Assembly: GCA_002786025.1 (NCBI GenBank)
Contig: NHNW01000036.1
Coordinates: forward strand, 248,001 to 312,000
Direction: 5' to 3'
DNA length: 64,000 nucleotides
Source of the DNA: Zasmidium citrigriseum
Lineage: Eukaryota; Ascomycota; Dothideomycetes; Mycosphaerellales; Mycosphaerellaceae
The notes below the pieces were generated by a model. The model saw only the letters and a list, made by a program, of their open reading frames with translations, searched no databases and was not told the origin of the DNA. Positions within the stretch are counted from its first letter, which is position 1, and each line of letters opens with the position of its first letter. The position numbers and the translations under genes were made by a program. Below are positions 54,106 through 64,000 of the stretch, one piece after another.

Positions 54106-56022
54106 ATGGCCATGGAACTGACCTTTGTGAATCAATACGGCGACACCGCTCCCAAACGTCGTCGCCTCGCAAAGGCGTGTGAAAGCTGTCGAGCAAGAAA
54201 GGTCACTCTTCTCAACGCATTCCTCGACTTCTGTCGCTGACAAACCATTCAGAAAAGATGTATTCATTTTGCAGGAGCAGATAAAAATGCGGCGAATGGA
54301 GAGAAAGACGACAGCGACCATGAGGATTCCGGCAGCAGTGCGACTCCTAAGGTTAATGGCACACCCAGCTCGCACCGGAAAAGCGAGTCTGGTGGCGTCC
54401 GAAGATTCATCAGCGATCTGAACCCAGAGGCCACCTTCCTTCAGCGTCCGTACCGTACCAGTGAGCCCGAGCATAGACACCAGAACGACGACATCGGCAT
54501 CTGGGTCGACAAGCGCGAGTGGGATGCCCTTATCCGACAAAAGAACAGCACGAGCGAGAGTGCCGCTGCTCAGGCGGCTGTTCACAACAATCAGAGGCCG
54601 CATTCTGCTGTTCTGGGGCCGTTAATCGACATCTACTTCCGAAAGGTTCATCCTATCTTACCTCTACTGGACGAGGACGAGTTTCGCAAGAATCACGCTG
54701 GAGGTATTGTTCCCGAGCCACTCGCTCATGCTGTTTGTCTCGTGGCGGCCAAAGATGCTGAAGCCGCACCGCATCTTCGTCTCTCCGAATCTGACACGCC
54801 TCTGACCCCCAGAGACTTCTGCAGCAGACTACATGCATCCGTGATGGCGACACTCAAAACGCCAGATCTCCTTGAGAAGATTACACTCATCCGGATTCTT
54901 GCACTGGCATCGCTCCACCCTGAAGGTCAGGACGGTGCAGAAGATGCGACCATGTGTCTGAACAAGGCCATGCACTACACTCAGACTCTCGGATGGCATC
55001 TCGGGCAGCAACAGGGCGTGGCATCTGGCGACGATCTCGCAACGAAACGACTGTTCTGGTGTCTCTGGAGTCTGGATCGGATCAACGGATGTCTCTACGG
55101 CAGGCCGGTCATGATGAGTGATGAGGACATTGCCATCGAGCCTTTTGAACAAGGCGAAAGCGGTTTCCCAGCTTTCGATACCTGGCTGTTCATCGCGCGC
55201 ATGCTCAACAAAATCATTGGCTTTTATCGACCCGGTCAGCCTCTCACTTGCACCGGTTGGGAGACCGACTACTTCCCCAGCTTCGAGGAAGCGTTGGACG
55301 AAGGACAAGCTTGGGGTCTACCGCAGTCTACGCTGGCCACACTGCATCTCTTTTATCTTTTGATGGCCGTTCTTTCTCATCGATCCCGAGGTGTCAAGTA
55401 TATGCCACGGTCGACCCCAAGTTATGTGCGGCAGTCATTCTGCTCGCTCGAGCTTATACGCCTCATGAACTCGCGTCTCTTCGAGTCTCTACACCCACTT
55501 CCGATTCTGCCGTACGCAATATCGCTCTCGCTTTCAGTCGCGTATCAGCGCATTCGACAGTGTCAACTTCAACACCAGCAGGAAGACGCGCGAGAGGATT
55601 TCAGGACATGCTGTCAAGTACTTCAAAAGCTCCGCCGATGCTGGTCTTCGGCCGATGTCATTGGTGTCATTTCTAAGAAAGTGCTCGACCAACTCAACAA
55701 GGCCACAGACTTGTCATCGTTCCGAGTCGGACGCTTTAGTGATGAAGGCCGCAACAGTCCCGGGATTTGCACTGCTTCGCTGGTGAAGCCTCACACAATC
55801 ATTGACGACCCGGATCCTACGGAAGGCAACGCAAACCAAAATCCAGCACCCAACGAGCAAGATCCCAATTCAATGGCAGCGCAGAATGGCTTTGAACTTT
55901 TCGAAGGCATGGACGACATCTTCCAGACGTACATGGATCCCAATTATCCGGTGAATCTAGACGACTTCTCCTTTCTAGACGATACAAGTCCGCTGGATTG
56001 GAGTTATGCCCCGGCATCATGA
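54106..56022 (+). CDS. fungal-specific transcription factor with atypical zinc cluster
   Basis: Two exons (54106-54201, 54253-56022) give 621 aa. The N-terminal DNA-binding part reads ACESCRARKK|RCIHF: it has the first three Cys of a Zn2Cys6 cluster, but the remaining three do not follow; the next 30 residues are hydrophilic (ADKNAANGEKDDSDHED). The middle homology region is intact (LIDIYFRKVHPILPLLDEDE, LFWCLWSLDRINGCLYGRPV, SDEDIAIEPF). The C-terminus is acidic and aromatic (YPVNLDDFSFLDDTSPLDW), an activation-type tail. I therefore call it a regulator of the fungal_trans family; how it binds DNA is open. It is divergent from the NmrA-like gene. Confidence 0.85.
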
Positions 56023-56425
56023 TGAAGCGATGATGATGGCAGAAAGAAAGGAATGATGTCTTGTCTTCTCTTCGCTAGCGCCATTGTGCCTTGGAACGAC
56101 AGCCGCTGCGTCTTGGCCCGAGCGTGCAGATGGGGCTGAGTGACGTATCTGTACAACCAACATGGAGCTGACCAGTCGAACCATGAGCCCAGCCTCCTTC
56201 AAGTTGTTGCTTGCAGCCACATCTGGGTTGGCAGGTCGTCGTCTTTCCTTCTGCTCATCGTTCATCCTCATCTTCATCAGCATTCCGTTGCCATTTACAT
56301 ATTCGTGCCAGTCGAGAGACAAGAGCTCGGAAACAGTCCCGAAGCTATTATAGTCGAGCTTCCTCTACATTACCAGCCACTAGCACACTATACACACTAC
56401 AACGATAGTAGTGCAAACCCTCACC
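56023..56425. other. intergenic
   Basis: About 400 bp. The frame covering it on the plus strand is an accidental extension of the BTB exon and lacks an ATG in place; a CTCACC start context leads to the true ATG at 56426. Confidence 0.4.
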
Positions 56426-57261
56426 ATGGCGGACCAACGAGAACGACCGCTCCACGAGTACGCCACCGCAAACCCACCAACCGCCAAACCAAACTAACGC
56501 AATGCTATAGACTCCTCTCCCACGACATGGTCGACATCTACGTCGGCCCCGAAAACACCCACTGGGTCCTGCACGAAAAACTCCTCTGCCACCGCTCGCG
56601 CTTCTTCCGCAACATCTTCCACAACAAGACCGGTTCCAAGAACCGCTTCTACGGCCTCCCCGACGAAGACGACGAACCCTTCAAACTCTTCGTCGGATGG
56701 CTGTATTCCGAACGCGTGCCCCCGCCCAAAGAAGAGAAAGACTTGTCTCCGTTGTTGGATATGTATTTGATGGCGGAGAAGTGGGAGATTCAGAGGTTGA
56801 TTTTGGAGGTGCTGGATGCTGTTAGGGGGTGGTATCATGAGACGGATACGTGGCCGAGTTTGAGGAGGGTGCAGTATATTTACTCGAATACGGAGGGAGA
56901 ATCCCCAATGCGCCAGCTCCTCGTCGGGTGCGTAGCGAGGATGCTTGCACTAGGACAAGGTGTTCCGACGCATTGGCAGAATGCGCTTACCAAAAACGGG
57001 CAACTCGCTGTGGATATTATTCTGGCGGTGCAGAAGTGGAAACTTGAGGGGGATAGTGTGCCGGATGCGAGGAAGGAGAGTGTGAAGCCTGTTGTGGAGG
57101 AGGCGAAGGAGAAGGGGTTGAAGGTGCAGGAGGATGAGGAGGAGGATTTGGATAATACGCTGGATTGGGGAGAGGGACTGACGTGGAGCCAAGATGTCAG
57201 TGAGATTGGTGGGATGAGCTCGAAGCAGAGTGAGGCGGGGGCTGTTAATGGGAGTTCGTGA
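56426..57261 (+). CDS. BTB/POZ-domain protein
   Basis: Two exons (56426-56457, 56511-57261) encode 260 aa. The junction yields HELLSHDMVDIYVGPENTHW and LHEKLLCHRSRFFRNIF, the start of a BTB domain (defining the D, the V-H-K-x-L-L and the S-x-F-F blocks), continuing FKLFVGWLYSERVPP and YLMAEKWEIQRLILEVLDAV. The intron has a CTAAC branch point 17-20 bp before the acceptor. The last ~60 residues are acidic and Lys/Glu-rich. Fungal BTB-only proteins of this form are common; many are thought to be Cul3 adaptors, but here there is no second domain. Confidence 0.85.
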
Positions 57262-57456
57262 CTAGATGGGGGAGAGGAGAAGGTGGGCTGGTTTGGGGGC
57301 TTGAGGGGGATGTTATGAGGATTGCATCTCGTTTCTCTCTTTCGGTTTGCAATGTGTGATGGATCTGAATGCATTTGTAGTATCATGATATCGACAGGAA
57401 AGGATGAGACGGCCGATCAAGCTTCTTCCGGATTCGGAACCACCGTTCGTCTTTTC

Positions 57457-58020
57457 TCATGCTGCCAACACAGCACCAACCCCCAACCCCATCATCACAA
57501 CCTGTTCCATTCCCCATGCCCTCATACCTGCTTCCGCAGCACTCGTATCCTGACTCTGACTCACGCCCGTCCTGGTCGCATCATTCCCAACGCCACCAGA
57601 TGGCGTCTCAGTCGTAGCCGTGCTCGTGGAGGACATATCCGCCATACTCGTCGAAGACATGTTGCTTGTCATGGAATCTGTTGATTCGGACATTGTGGTC
57701 GGCATGGACATATCTGCCTCCCGTATTAGTAAAACCATCTTAAAACGTAGTGAGTTGGAGGACGAACCAGATGTTGATGATAATGGTGTTGTGGTCGTCA
57801 GACTTTGCTCCATCGGCCGCGGAGCTGAGAAGCTGAAGGGCGTCGAGGTAGTGCTAGACTCGTCCGAGGAGGCGGTAGAGACTCGTGTGCCAGAGATTTG
57901 GGTGATGCTCTGTTGCATTGGGCCTGGGATGTGCAAGGTTGAGGAAGAGGAACTTTCTTGAGCCAGCGTGCTGGTGACCATGCCAATCAGGCAGAGGGTT
58001 AGAGAGGTTGTGGTCTTCAT
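57457..58020 (-). CDS. Ser/Thr-rich cell-surface protein, probably GPI-anchored
   Basis: Minus strand; best model has two exons (57768-58020, 57457-57713), 169 aa. MKTTTSLTLCLIGMVTSTLA is the signal peptide. The rest is Ser/Thr/Met-rich with repeats such as SMADMSSTSTATT and ends in a hydrophobic tail (MEQVVMMGLGVGAVLAA) after a Gly/Asn region, as expected for a GPI signal. The intron (57714-57767) has a TACTAATAC branch point and CAG acceptor, and removing it deletes an out-of-character KMVLLIREA stretch; the donor GTTCGT is weak. Unspliced, the frame is also open (187 aa). Heavily O-glycosylated wall mannoprotein is likely. Confidence 0.7.
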   Translation of the reverse strand: MKTTTSLTLCLIGMVTSTLAQESSSSSTLHIPGPMQQSITQISGTRVSTASSDESSTTSTPFSFSAPRPMEQSLTTTTPLSSTSGSSSNSLRFKMVLLIREADMSMPTTMSESTDSMTSNMSSTSMADMSSTSTATTETPSGGVGNDATRTGVSQSQDTSAAEAGMRAWGMEQVVMMGLGVGAVLAA

Positions 58021-58661
58021 GTTGGCGAGGTCGGTATTGCACAAAAGTAGAAAAGAAAGTGGATGGACTGAGAATATCAATGAGGGAACGAAGTCGAAGG
58101 TGGCACGAGGACAAGTCAAATAGCAAACAATACGAAAGATACACTTCGCACCTGAAACGCGTCGTACAGCCATTGAAGCTTGTCGGAGCTTGTCATTAGC
58201 CTTGGTAGGAAGGAGGGAATGCTTTAGCTGTAGTGAAGCGTGGCTTGGATTTGGATTGGATGGTGCTGGTGTGAAGCGCGGAAGAGCCGACGTCATCTGT
58301 GAAGATCGCTTTGGAGCTTGCCATTGGATGTTGGAATCAATGTTGAAGGCCGCGGTGCACGGCCGCAAGAAAGATGAAGATGTATATCTGTAAGTCAGTG
58401 ACGTTTGTAATGTGAAGGAGGTGGGAAGTTGTCGTCTCTTTCACTGAAGCTTCGATTCGAATGCTATCCTAGGTCGCATTCTCAGGGTATCATGAGGTAT
58501 CCTCAAAGCGTTTGATCCTCCCGCACATCATGCAAAGCAGGTCGGTCTGCCAGTCGGCCATTCGATCCAGTATGCTCGTCAGGGGTGACGTTGGCCGTGA
58601 GAGAGAGGTTTGAGGATCTTCTTCTAGCCTGCCGGTGGGCATGTCTGCTCGAAGAAATTTC
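58021..58661. other. intergenic
   Basis: About 640 bp upstream of the GPI-type gene and past the end of the next minus-strand gene. Several short frames, none supported. Confidence 0.4.
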
Positions 58662-59269
58662 CTAAACTTTCTTGTCCAGGAGGTCACGGGAGATGTAGTC
58701 CTCGTCGACTACGCCACCGCCGTGGATGTTGCGTTGGTGAGAACCGATCTTTGGCTGCAGGGGAGAAGGTGTAAGCTCGGATGAAGTCGAGCTTCATTTT
58801 CTTTAGTACTTACCATGATGGTGTTCAAGAGCTCTGAAGTGGCGAGCAGCAACTTGCGGTAAGCGCCCTCTGGAGTGACGGAGCTGCCGCCCTCGAGAAT
58901 TGGCTTGATGCTGGTGATGAGCTGTCAGCGTTGGTGTTGCAAAGATCCTGGTTTGAGCTCGGGGTCAAAGGCAACTCACCCAGAGACAACAGACGCCGTG
59001 AACTCGGCACCGTCGCCGTAAACGACGACGTTCAGGCCCTGTGGATCGACGCCAGTGGTGTCGGTCGTGTTGGTGCCTGGCACGAGGGTGGTGCTGGACT
59101 CCAGAAGCACCGGGAGCTTGGCGGCGGAGTCGGAGCGATCGATCTTGTCGATAGCGGAGCAGAAGATGTACTTGGAGTTGTCTGGTCGCGGTCAGTCAGG
59201 CAGCTACATTGTGGAGGATGAAAGCGTACTGATAATCTGCATGCGCAGATCGCCCATGTCGCTGGACAT
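58662..59269 (-). CDS. hypothetical protein, four exons, 143 aa
   Basis: Exons 59230-59269, 58980-59181, 58814-58910 and 58662-58754 (minus) give MSSDMGDLRMQII followed by NNSKYIFCSAIDKIDRSDSA, VDPQGLNVVVYGDGAEFTAS, KPILEGGSSVTPEGAYRKLL and PKIGSHQRNIHGGGVVDEDY. All junctions keep one open frame and each intron is 48-69 bp, which is strong evidence for a real gene. I do not recognise the family. An in-frame ATG at 59404 would add 45 Pro/His-rich residues. The third exon could instead start at 58925 by a nearby acceptor, but that breaks the frame. Confidence 0.65.
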
Positions 59270-59567
59270 GTTGCTGGAGGTGCTTGCGGATTTCTTGAAC
59301 GGCGGTTCTTGAGGAAGAGGTGGGTTGAAGTCCGACTTGCGTGGATGTCGCGGTTGGTGTTGGTGTGGGTTGGGAGAGAAGGCGAAGTCGAGAGGGACGA
59401 CCATTTATGACGATTTCGGCGCTAGCGAATAGGCGGGTGAGGACTGGATTCATGTGAAAGCAAACGGCGTCAGTGAAGCGCGCGTCACGTTTGTGCAAAC
59501 GCCGCATGTCTGTGAATGCTTCTTGGGCAGGCACGTGAAGGTTCGAGCGGGTTCCTGCATTTCGAGT

Positions 59568-60080
59568 TCATAGCGGCTTCTTGCTCTCATCGTTCTTGCT
59601 TTCTTCGGTGCTTCTGGCCTCTTCATTCACCTCGTCGGGAACTTCCTCCCGGACATCCTGGCTTATATCTTCCGACTGCGCTTTCTCTTCGTCGAGCTTC
59701 CGATACTTCCTCCTCGCCTTCTTTGCCGCACTTGCCTTCTTCTTGCTGGCTTTCTCCGCCTTCAACGCAGTCCTACTCAAAGGGCCTTTCTCCAATTCTT
59801 CCAGCTTCTCCGCCAGTATCCGCCTAGCTGTCCTCCGATTCTGTTCCCGGCTTCTGGTTTCCTGGCTCTTGACCACGATTCCCGTGGGAAGGTGCTTTAG
59901 CTGTACAGCAGACGAGGTCTTGTTGATTTTTTGCCCGCCGGGGCCAGTGCCTTTGAGGAAGCTCTCGGTGATATCGGTCTCTGGGATCACGAGTCTCGGA
60001 GGCAGGGGCTTCTCATGGTGGACTGCATGGCTTGAGAAGGAGCGCGCAAGTCTCTGCAGACTGCGTGCACCCAACAACAT
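59568..60080 (-). CDS. mitochondrial class I release factor-like protein with GGQ motif
   Basis: Single exon, 170 aa. MLLGARSLQRLARSFSSHAV is a mitochondrial presequence. GTGPGGQKINKTSSAVQLKH (residues 44-63) carries the GGQ loop that cuts the peptidyl-tRNA ester, and SQETRSREQNRRTARRILAE completes the domain. There is no codon-recognition domain, so it belongs with the small rescue factors (C12orf65/MTRFR, yeast Rso55) that free stalled mitochondrial ribosomes. The C-terminus is a long Lys/Glu-rich tail typical of ribosome-binding members. Its start lies only 147 bp from the Sld7-like start on the other strand. Confidence 0.9.
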   Translation of the reverse strand: MLLGARSLQRLARSFSSHAVHHEKPLPPRLVIPETDITESFLKGTGPGGQKINKTSSAVQLKHLPTGIVVKSQETRSREQNRRTARRILAEKLEELEKGPLSRTALKAEKASKKKASAAKKARRKYRKLDEEKAQSEDISQDVREEVPDEVNEEARSTEESKNDESKKPL

Positions 60081-60227
60081 CCCCAGCTGCGATAGCTTTC
60101 GATGGTTGTTGGTAGCGAGGAAGAAGATCTGAGGTCAAGGTTCGGCAATTCACAAGCTCAAGCGAGCGCGCCACTTTCGCGTTTCAGATCGCGTCTTCCG
60201 CTTCACGAAGAACTAATCTTCGACATC

Positions 60228-61737
60228 ATGTCAACCATGAAGGACATTTGGAGCGGCAGTATATCATTGAATGGAAAACGCAGTCTAGATGGTATGTATA
60301 TTTCTGGTTCTGACAAGACACATATTGACCTTGATGCCAGGCATCTCAATTTGCACACAATCCGAACACCCACCATGCCTTCAACCACAAGCATCTCTGC
60401 GGTTCCTATCTGTGGTCGAGACTTCGCGCATTCCGTTGTACATGAGCCTTGGAAGGCCTCTCCAGGTTGAGACCACTTGCGAGGAAACCGAGTCTTGGTT
60501 CTCCAGCATCCTACTTGAAAGTCAGACCGACTCAGCAGAAAGTTCGGCACGTTGGTGGCAACATGCTGCGACTGACTCTCTATTGGGTGTCCTTGTGTCT
60601 GTTACGGAACCCGTACTGGCTCCAAGCAGCAACACATCGCCTCGGGTGACCGAGCTTCTGTTCTACGCGGCTAAAGATGAAGCAAGTACTACCACTCGGC
60701 CATTAACGCCGCCAGAATCTTCGCCGAGCCCAGATGCTTTTTCAGACAACATATTCTCCATTCGAGTCTTTGCACTGCCGTTGTCTTCTCAGTTACTGCA
60801 CAAAGCAGATCTAACACCCCCGGTATCTCCTGAAGTGGACCCTCAGCACATTGAACCGACGTTCCTTCCTCATGGACATGCCATCTCAACGGAATCAGGA
60901 GAAGTCATCAACAGGCCGCCGGTACGGAAGCGAAAAGACATCAATGATGCGTTCGACGAAGCAACCGAAAGACGGCGTAAGGCTCGACGAAAGGGAGGTG
61001 AAAGTGTGGCCGCCGCCGCTGCAGGGCATGTGAAGTCTGAGCAATCAATGCCAACGCTCAAACATCGTCGATCTGTCAGCAACGCTCAAATCCCTCTTCA
61101 GAGCAGGCCACTCTCAAGATCATCCAGCGTAGCTTCGACCAAGCCTACAGGATTGCGAGAACCTTCAGTCTCGGGAGTCTCGAAGCCATCTGGATTGTCC
61201 CGAGCACAGAGCATCTCAGGCGCGCCAGATGTCCAGGCCGAAGTGACCATCGAACAGAAGAACAAAGATCTGGTATCAAAGATGGTCATGGCAGGAATGC
61301 GACTGTACGGTCTCCATCAATCCAAATCCCGCAAGTCACGAGTGAACTCTGCAGCTCCTTCACCGGCAGTGGATCTTAGCTTCGAAGAGATCGAAGCAGA
61401 CAGAAGGAACGATGAGGAGTTCAAGCTCATCTACCACCAAGTCTACAAAGGCACTTGCTTCGCCATGCGTCAGCACATGCCTAGCATATCGCTGCAGCCG
61501 CATACGGAGGCCTTACGGGAGACTGTCGACAGACTTTTAGCAGTGTTCTGCAACGATCCGCTAACCATGGAAGGAGAAATGCCGGGAGAGGAGTTCACGC
61601 CTGGCGGTAGGAAGGCCTTTGGATCTTCGGCTCTGCAGGTTTCGAATCAGAACCCTTTCATTCAGGCAGCTGTTGGAGGCGACAGTACGACGACTACACC
61701 AAGTATGAATCCATCCAGAGCTTCTGGAAGAGTCTGA
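60228..61737 (+). CDS. Sld7-like DNA replication regulator
   Basis: Two exons (60228-60291, 60341-61737) encode 486 aa. The C-terminal ~130 residues match the Sld7 C-terminal domain: NKDLVSKMVMAGMRLYGL, EFKLIYHQVYKGTCFAMRQH and ETVDRLLAVFCNDPL. The N-terminal part begins MSTMKDIWSGSISLNGKRSL with a domain resembling the Sld7 N-terminus, joined by a long basic Ser-rich linker with nuclear-localisation-like KRKDIND and RRRKARRKGG. Sld7 works with Sld3 in firing replication origins. ATG 60102 would add 42 residues but would leave only 21 bp from the release-factor ATG, so the later one is preferred. Confidence 0.85.
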
Positions 61738-62129
61738 ACGCGACGATGGCGGTGCAACGAAGATGCTGTACAACGACTACCTGCATGAACCGCTGGACTG
61801 GGCTCTGAACTCAATGATGTCTGGCTGTTGACGTCGCGCAGCTAGATACAGTTTGCTGGTCACGTCAACCACTGTCTCACTGCGAGCGTGCATGCGTGCC
61901 TCAACGTCCACTGGGGTCGAGATGCCGTCGTTGAGAGAATGAAAGCGCGTCACGCGTTACACAGACAAGGACGACTTGAAGCTGCGCCCCAAGAGGCCGC
62001 ATTCCTTCCGACTGTGTCGACACAGCCTCTTGGTGCGACCTTTTGGTGAGCAAGACGCGTTCTTTCGAACCCTTCCTACCCTTCTCGACATCATGTTGAT
62101 GGCAGCCTGCCATTCCCATTCGAGGGACC
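61738..62129. other. intergenic
   Basis: About 390 bp between two plus-strand genes. No supported frame. Confidence 0.4.
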
Positions 62130-64000
62130 ATGTGGCTCTTGAATGCCGAAACGAGACATCTGGAGCATTTTCCAGACGATGAAAGGATCTACGGAAGATA
62201 TGCAATTCTCTCGCATACGTGGGAAGAAGACGAGGTCACCTTCGAAGATATCCAACAGGACTGTGTCGAAGAAAAGGCTGGCTACCACAAGATACATCTT
62301 ACTTGCCTTCAAGCATTGAAAGACGACCTTCAATATGTGTGGGTGGACACATGTTGCATCGACAAGAAGAGCAGTGCGGAGCTCTCCGAGGCCATCAATT
62401 CGATGTATCGCTGGTATTACAATGCCCATGTGTGCTATGCCTATCTGTCCGATGTCTCCTGTTCCGCTGCGGATGGCCTCAATGACTCGGCATATCTCCG
62501 ATTTGAGCGGATCAGGAATCAAGTCACTCGGCCTCGTTGGTTCTCTCGTGGCTGGACCTTGCAGGAGTTGCTGAGTCCAAGGGCAATCGAATTCTACGAC
62601 TCGAACTGGCTACCACTCGGCACACGGTATGAGGTGGTTCAGGCGCTATCAAGCATCACCAGAATCTCCCCCGAGTTCCTTGAGGACCGAGACAGTGTTG
62701 GCGGGGCAAGCATCGCGCAGAAGATGTCTTGGGCTGCTGCTAGAGCTACCACACGGCCTGAGGACCAGGCCTACTCGCTCCTTGGCATCTTCAACGTGAA
62801 CCTGCCACTTCTGTATGGTGAAGGACGAAAGGCAGCGTTCTTGAGACTACAGGAAGAGATTGTGCGTACTCAAGGAGACCATTCAATTCTGGTCTGGTAC
62901 AGTCGGCATGGAGAGCTACTTGCGCCGTCGCCTGCTGCCTTCTGTGAATGCGATCGAATTGTGCGGCACGTCATGACAGAGGAGGACACATTCGAGCTCA
63001 CCAACAAGGGATTGCGAGTGTCTGTGCTTGCGCGCTCCGAAACGCCTTCGAGCTTCAACGAACTGCATGGTTGCAGAAGAATACCTGCTGAGCATCAAAA
63101 TGCCGACAGGATCCTCATTGCGCTGAGCTGTGGCTTCGATGATGTCTCCAACAAACGAATTGCCATTCACCTTCGAAGACGCCCTCGCATATCCAAGCTC
63201 CATCGCAGATTTCGGGAACCGCACGCTCGACAAGAAGAGGTATATGATCGCCTGCCTGAGATCACAACAGTCACAGAAAGAGAACTATTGGATTTCATGC
63301 CTATGGATGTCACAATCTCGAGAAACCCAGCCGAGCTGCTCAACGTCTCCAGCTCCAGAATCTCAATATCTCACGGCACGACTGCAAGAGTTGAGAGCAT
63401 TTTCCCTCATGACGAGCAGGCCGTGCTGCAAGAAGACCTGATCTTGCTGCCGCTGGCCACCAGAGAGGAGCGCACAGCGTTGGGATGTCTGCGCGTGTTG
63501 CTGCAGGGCGATGCCTCACCCGTTGCGCCCTCTGCTATGTTCCTGTACGTTGAGTTGAGCGAGCTTGATGGCCATCCACGCCTCTCTGTTGCAGTCAAGG
63601 ACGAGGGTCCGGATGAGCCATGTCTGATGGCCATCAACGCATCTTACTTTGGCATTGAGCAGGGCGAGAAGCTATCCCTGTATACCAACGACGTCTGGCG
63701 GTTGCACGTTGGAGCACGATGTGTGCTGCAAGGAGGCCAAACGATTTGGCACCTCGATCTCTCTGGATCATTTTTCGACTTCCCGCAACCAATAAACACC
63801 CTAGAGGAGCCTATGAGTCCGATGATCACAGCCTCAGCAGAACCAGCCCCGTCAGAAACAACGCTCTCGACACATGTTAACAACGAGAAACAAGACTATC
63901 CTCCTTCATCGCCATTGTTACCAGACTTGCTCGTCGACATTCTGCGTGCACTGATAGTCCTTCTCGCTCCGGATACGACGCGATCACTGCAGTCTCTCGT
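62130..64000 (+). CDS. HET-domain protein, 5' part
   Basis: The frame opens at ATG 62130 and stays open to the window's end (623 codons). MWLLNAETRHLE is the classic start. HET blocks are YAILSHTWEEDEVTFEDI, YVWVDTCCIDKKSSAELSEA with INSMYRWY, and RWFSRGWTLQELLSPRAIEF. After the domain comes AYSLLGIFNVNLPLLYGEG, where many HET proteins continue, then about 350 residues without a recognised domain, ending in a proline-rich and hydrophobic part (LLVDILRALIVLLAP). HET-domain proteins act in heterokaryon incompatibility and trigger cell death; the HET domain is related to TIR. It lies 44 kb from the gasdermin island and need not be linked to it. Confidence 0.92.
   Translation, partial: MWLLNAETRHLEHFPDDERIYGRYAILSHTWEEDEVTFEDIQQDCVEEKAGYHKIHLTCLQALKDDLQYVWVDTCCIDKKSSAELSEAINSMYRWYYNAHVCYAYLSDVSCSAADGLNDSAYLRFERIRNQVTRPRWFSRGWTLQELLSPRAIEFYDSNWLPLGTRYEVVQALSSITRISPEFLEDRDSVGGASIAQKMSWAAARATTRPEDQAYSLLGIFNVNLPLLYGEGRKAAFLRLQEEIVRTQGDHSILVWYSRHGELLAPSPAAFCECDRIVRHVMTEEDTFELTNKGLRVSVLARSETPSSFNELHGCRRIPAEHQNADRILIALSCGFDDVSNKRIAIHLRRRPRISKLHRRFREPHARQEEVYDRLPEITTVTERELLDFMPMDVTISRNPAELLNVSSSRISISHGTTARVESIFPHDEQAVLQEDLILLPLATREERTALGCLRVLLQGDASPVAPSAMFLYVELSELDGHPRLSVAVKDEGPDEPCLMAINASYFGIEQGEKLSLYTNDVWRLHVGARCVLQGGQTIWHLDLSGSFFDFPQPINTLEEPMSPMITASAEPAPSETTLSTHVNNEKQDYPPSSPLLPDLLVDILRALIVLLAPDTTRSLQSL

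Noticed and set aside
56140..56510. Long 5' extension of the BTB frame
   Set aside because: The real first exon is 56426-56457 with a good intron after it; the extension reads through intron and upstream DNA.
58911..58979. Alternative acceptor at 58924-58925 giving LITSIKP
   Set aside because: It shifts phase with the only good donor; the acceptor giving SGIKPILEGG keeps one frame.
1..64000. tRNA, rRNA, CRISPR arrays, riboswitches
   Set aside because: No tRNA-like T-loop with matching stems, no spaced direct repeats and no ribosomal sequence were found by eye; CRISPR is not expected in a fungus.

Overview
This window is nuclear DNA of a filamentous ascomycete (Pezizomycotina; Dothideomycetes is my best guess, by inference). 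The evidence is short 45-95 bp spliceosomal introns, Zn2Cys6 regulators, a Pth11-type rhodopsin-domain protein, CFEM and HET-domain proteins, an acuF-type zinc-finger/NB-ARC/TPR protein, and two transposons saturated with RIP-type C-to-T change. Gene coordinates below span start codon to stop codon. Exons were read by eye from GT-AG borders and reading-frame continuity.

Layout. 1-8,740: metabolic genes (alpha/beta hydrolases, amino-acid permease, rhodopsin-domain membrane protein, Gfo/Idh/MocA oxidoreductase, bicupin). 8,969-9,590: a decayed Copia reverse-transcriptase fossil. 9,648-17,620: the most interesting part, a compact three-gene island. A 1,310-aa NLR-like protein (C2H2 fingers, NB-ARC, TPR) diverges from an 830-aa protein ending in a subtilisin-type (S8) protease. 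The protease gene converges, with only 29 bp between stop codons, on a gene whose product looks like a fungal gasdermin. This matches the HET-Q2 protease / HET-Q1 gasdermin cell-death pair, here with an adjoining NLR.

18,103-21,616: a RIP-mutated Tc1/mariner-type transposon with terminal inverted repeats and TA duplications. 22,287-23,537: two unrecognised small genes. 23,947-33,983: a likely catabolic cluster (CmcJ-like oxidoreductase, PLP serine/threonine dehydratase, Ldh2-type dehydrogenase, sugar-type MFS transporter, RraA-type aldolase, Zn2Cys6 regulator). 34,410-34,838: an 8-cysteine CFEM secreted protein. Its upstream region is cut short by 35,037-38,519, a RIP-mutated Mutator-like element with about 62-bp inverted repeats and a perfect 9-bp target duplication.

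38,997-64,000: ordinary gene-dense DNA. It holds a disordered nuclear-type protein, two convergent SDRs, a carbamoylase/M20 amidohydrolase divergent from a nine-exon thiolase-like gene, a riboflavin-kinase-domain protein, a secreted esterase, an NmrA-like reductase divergent from a transcription factor, a BTB protein, a GPI-type Ser/Thr-rich protein, an unrecognised four-exon gene, a mitochondrial GGQ release-factor homologue, an Sld7-like replication protein, and the start of a HET-domain gene.

Working model (inference): the protease senses or is switched by an incompatible or foreign cue, possibly through the NLR, clips the short acidic tail from the gasdermin, and the freed pore-forming part kills the cell. 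The two transposons were silenced by RIP, yet their outermost 100-150 bp, including the inverted repeats, stayed unmutated. No tRNA, rRNA or CRISPR array was seen.
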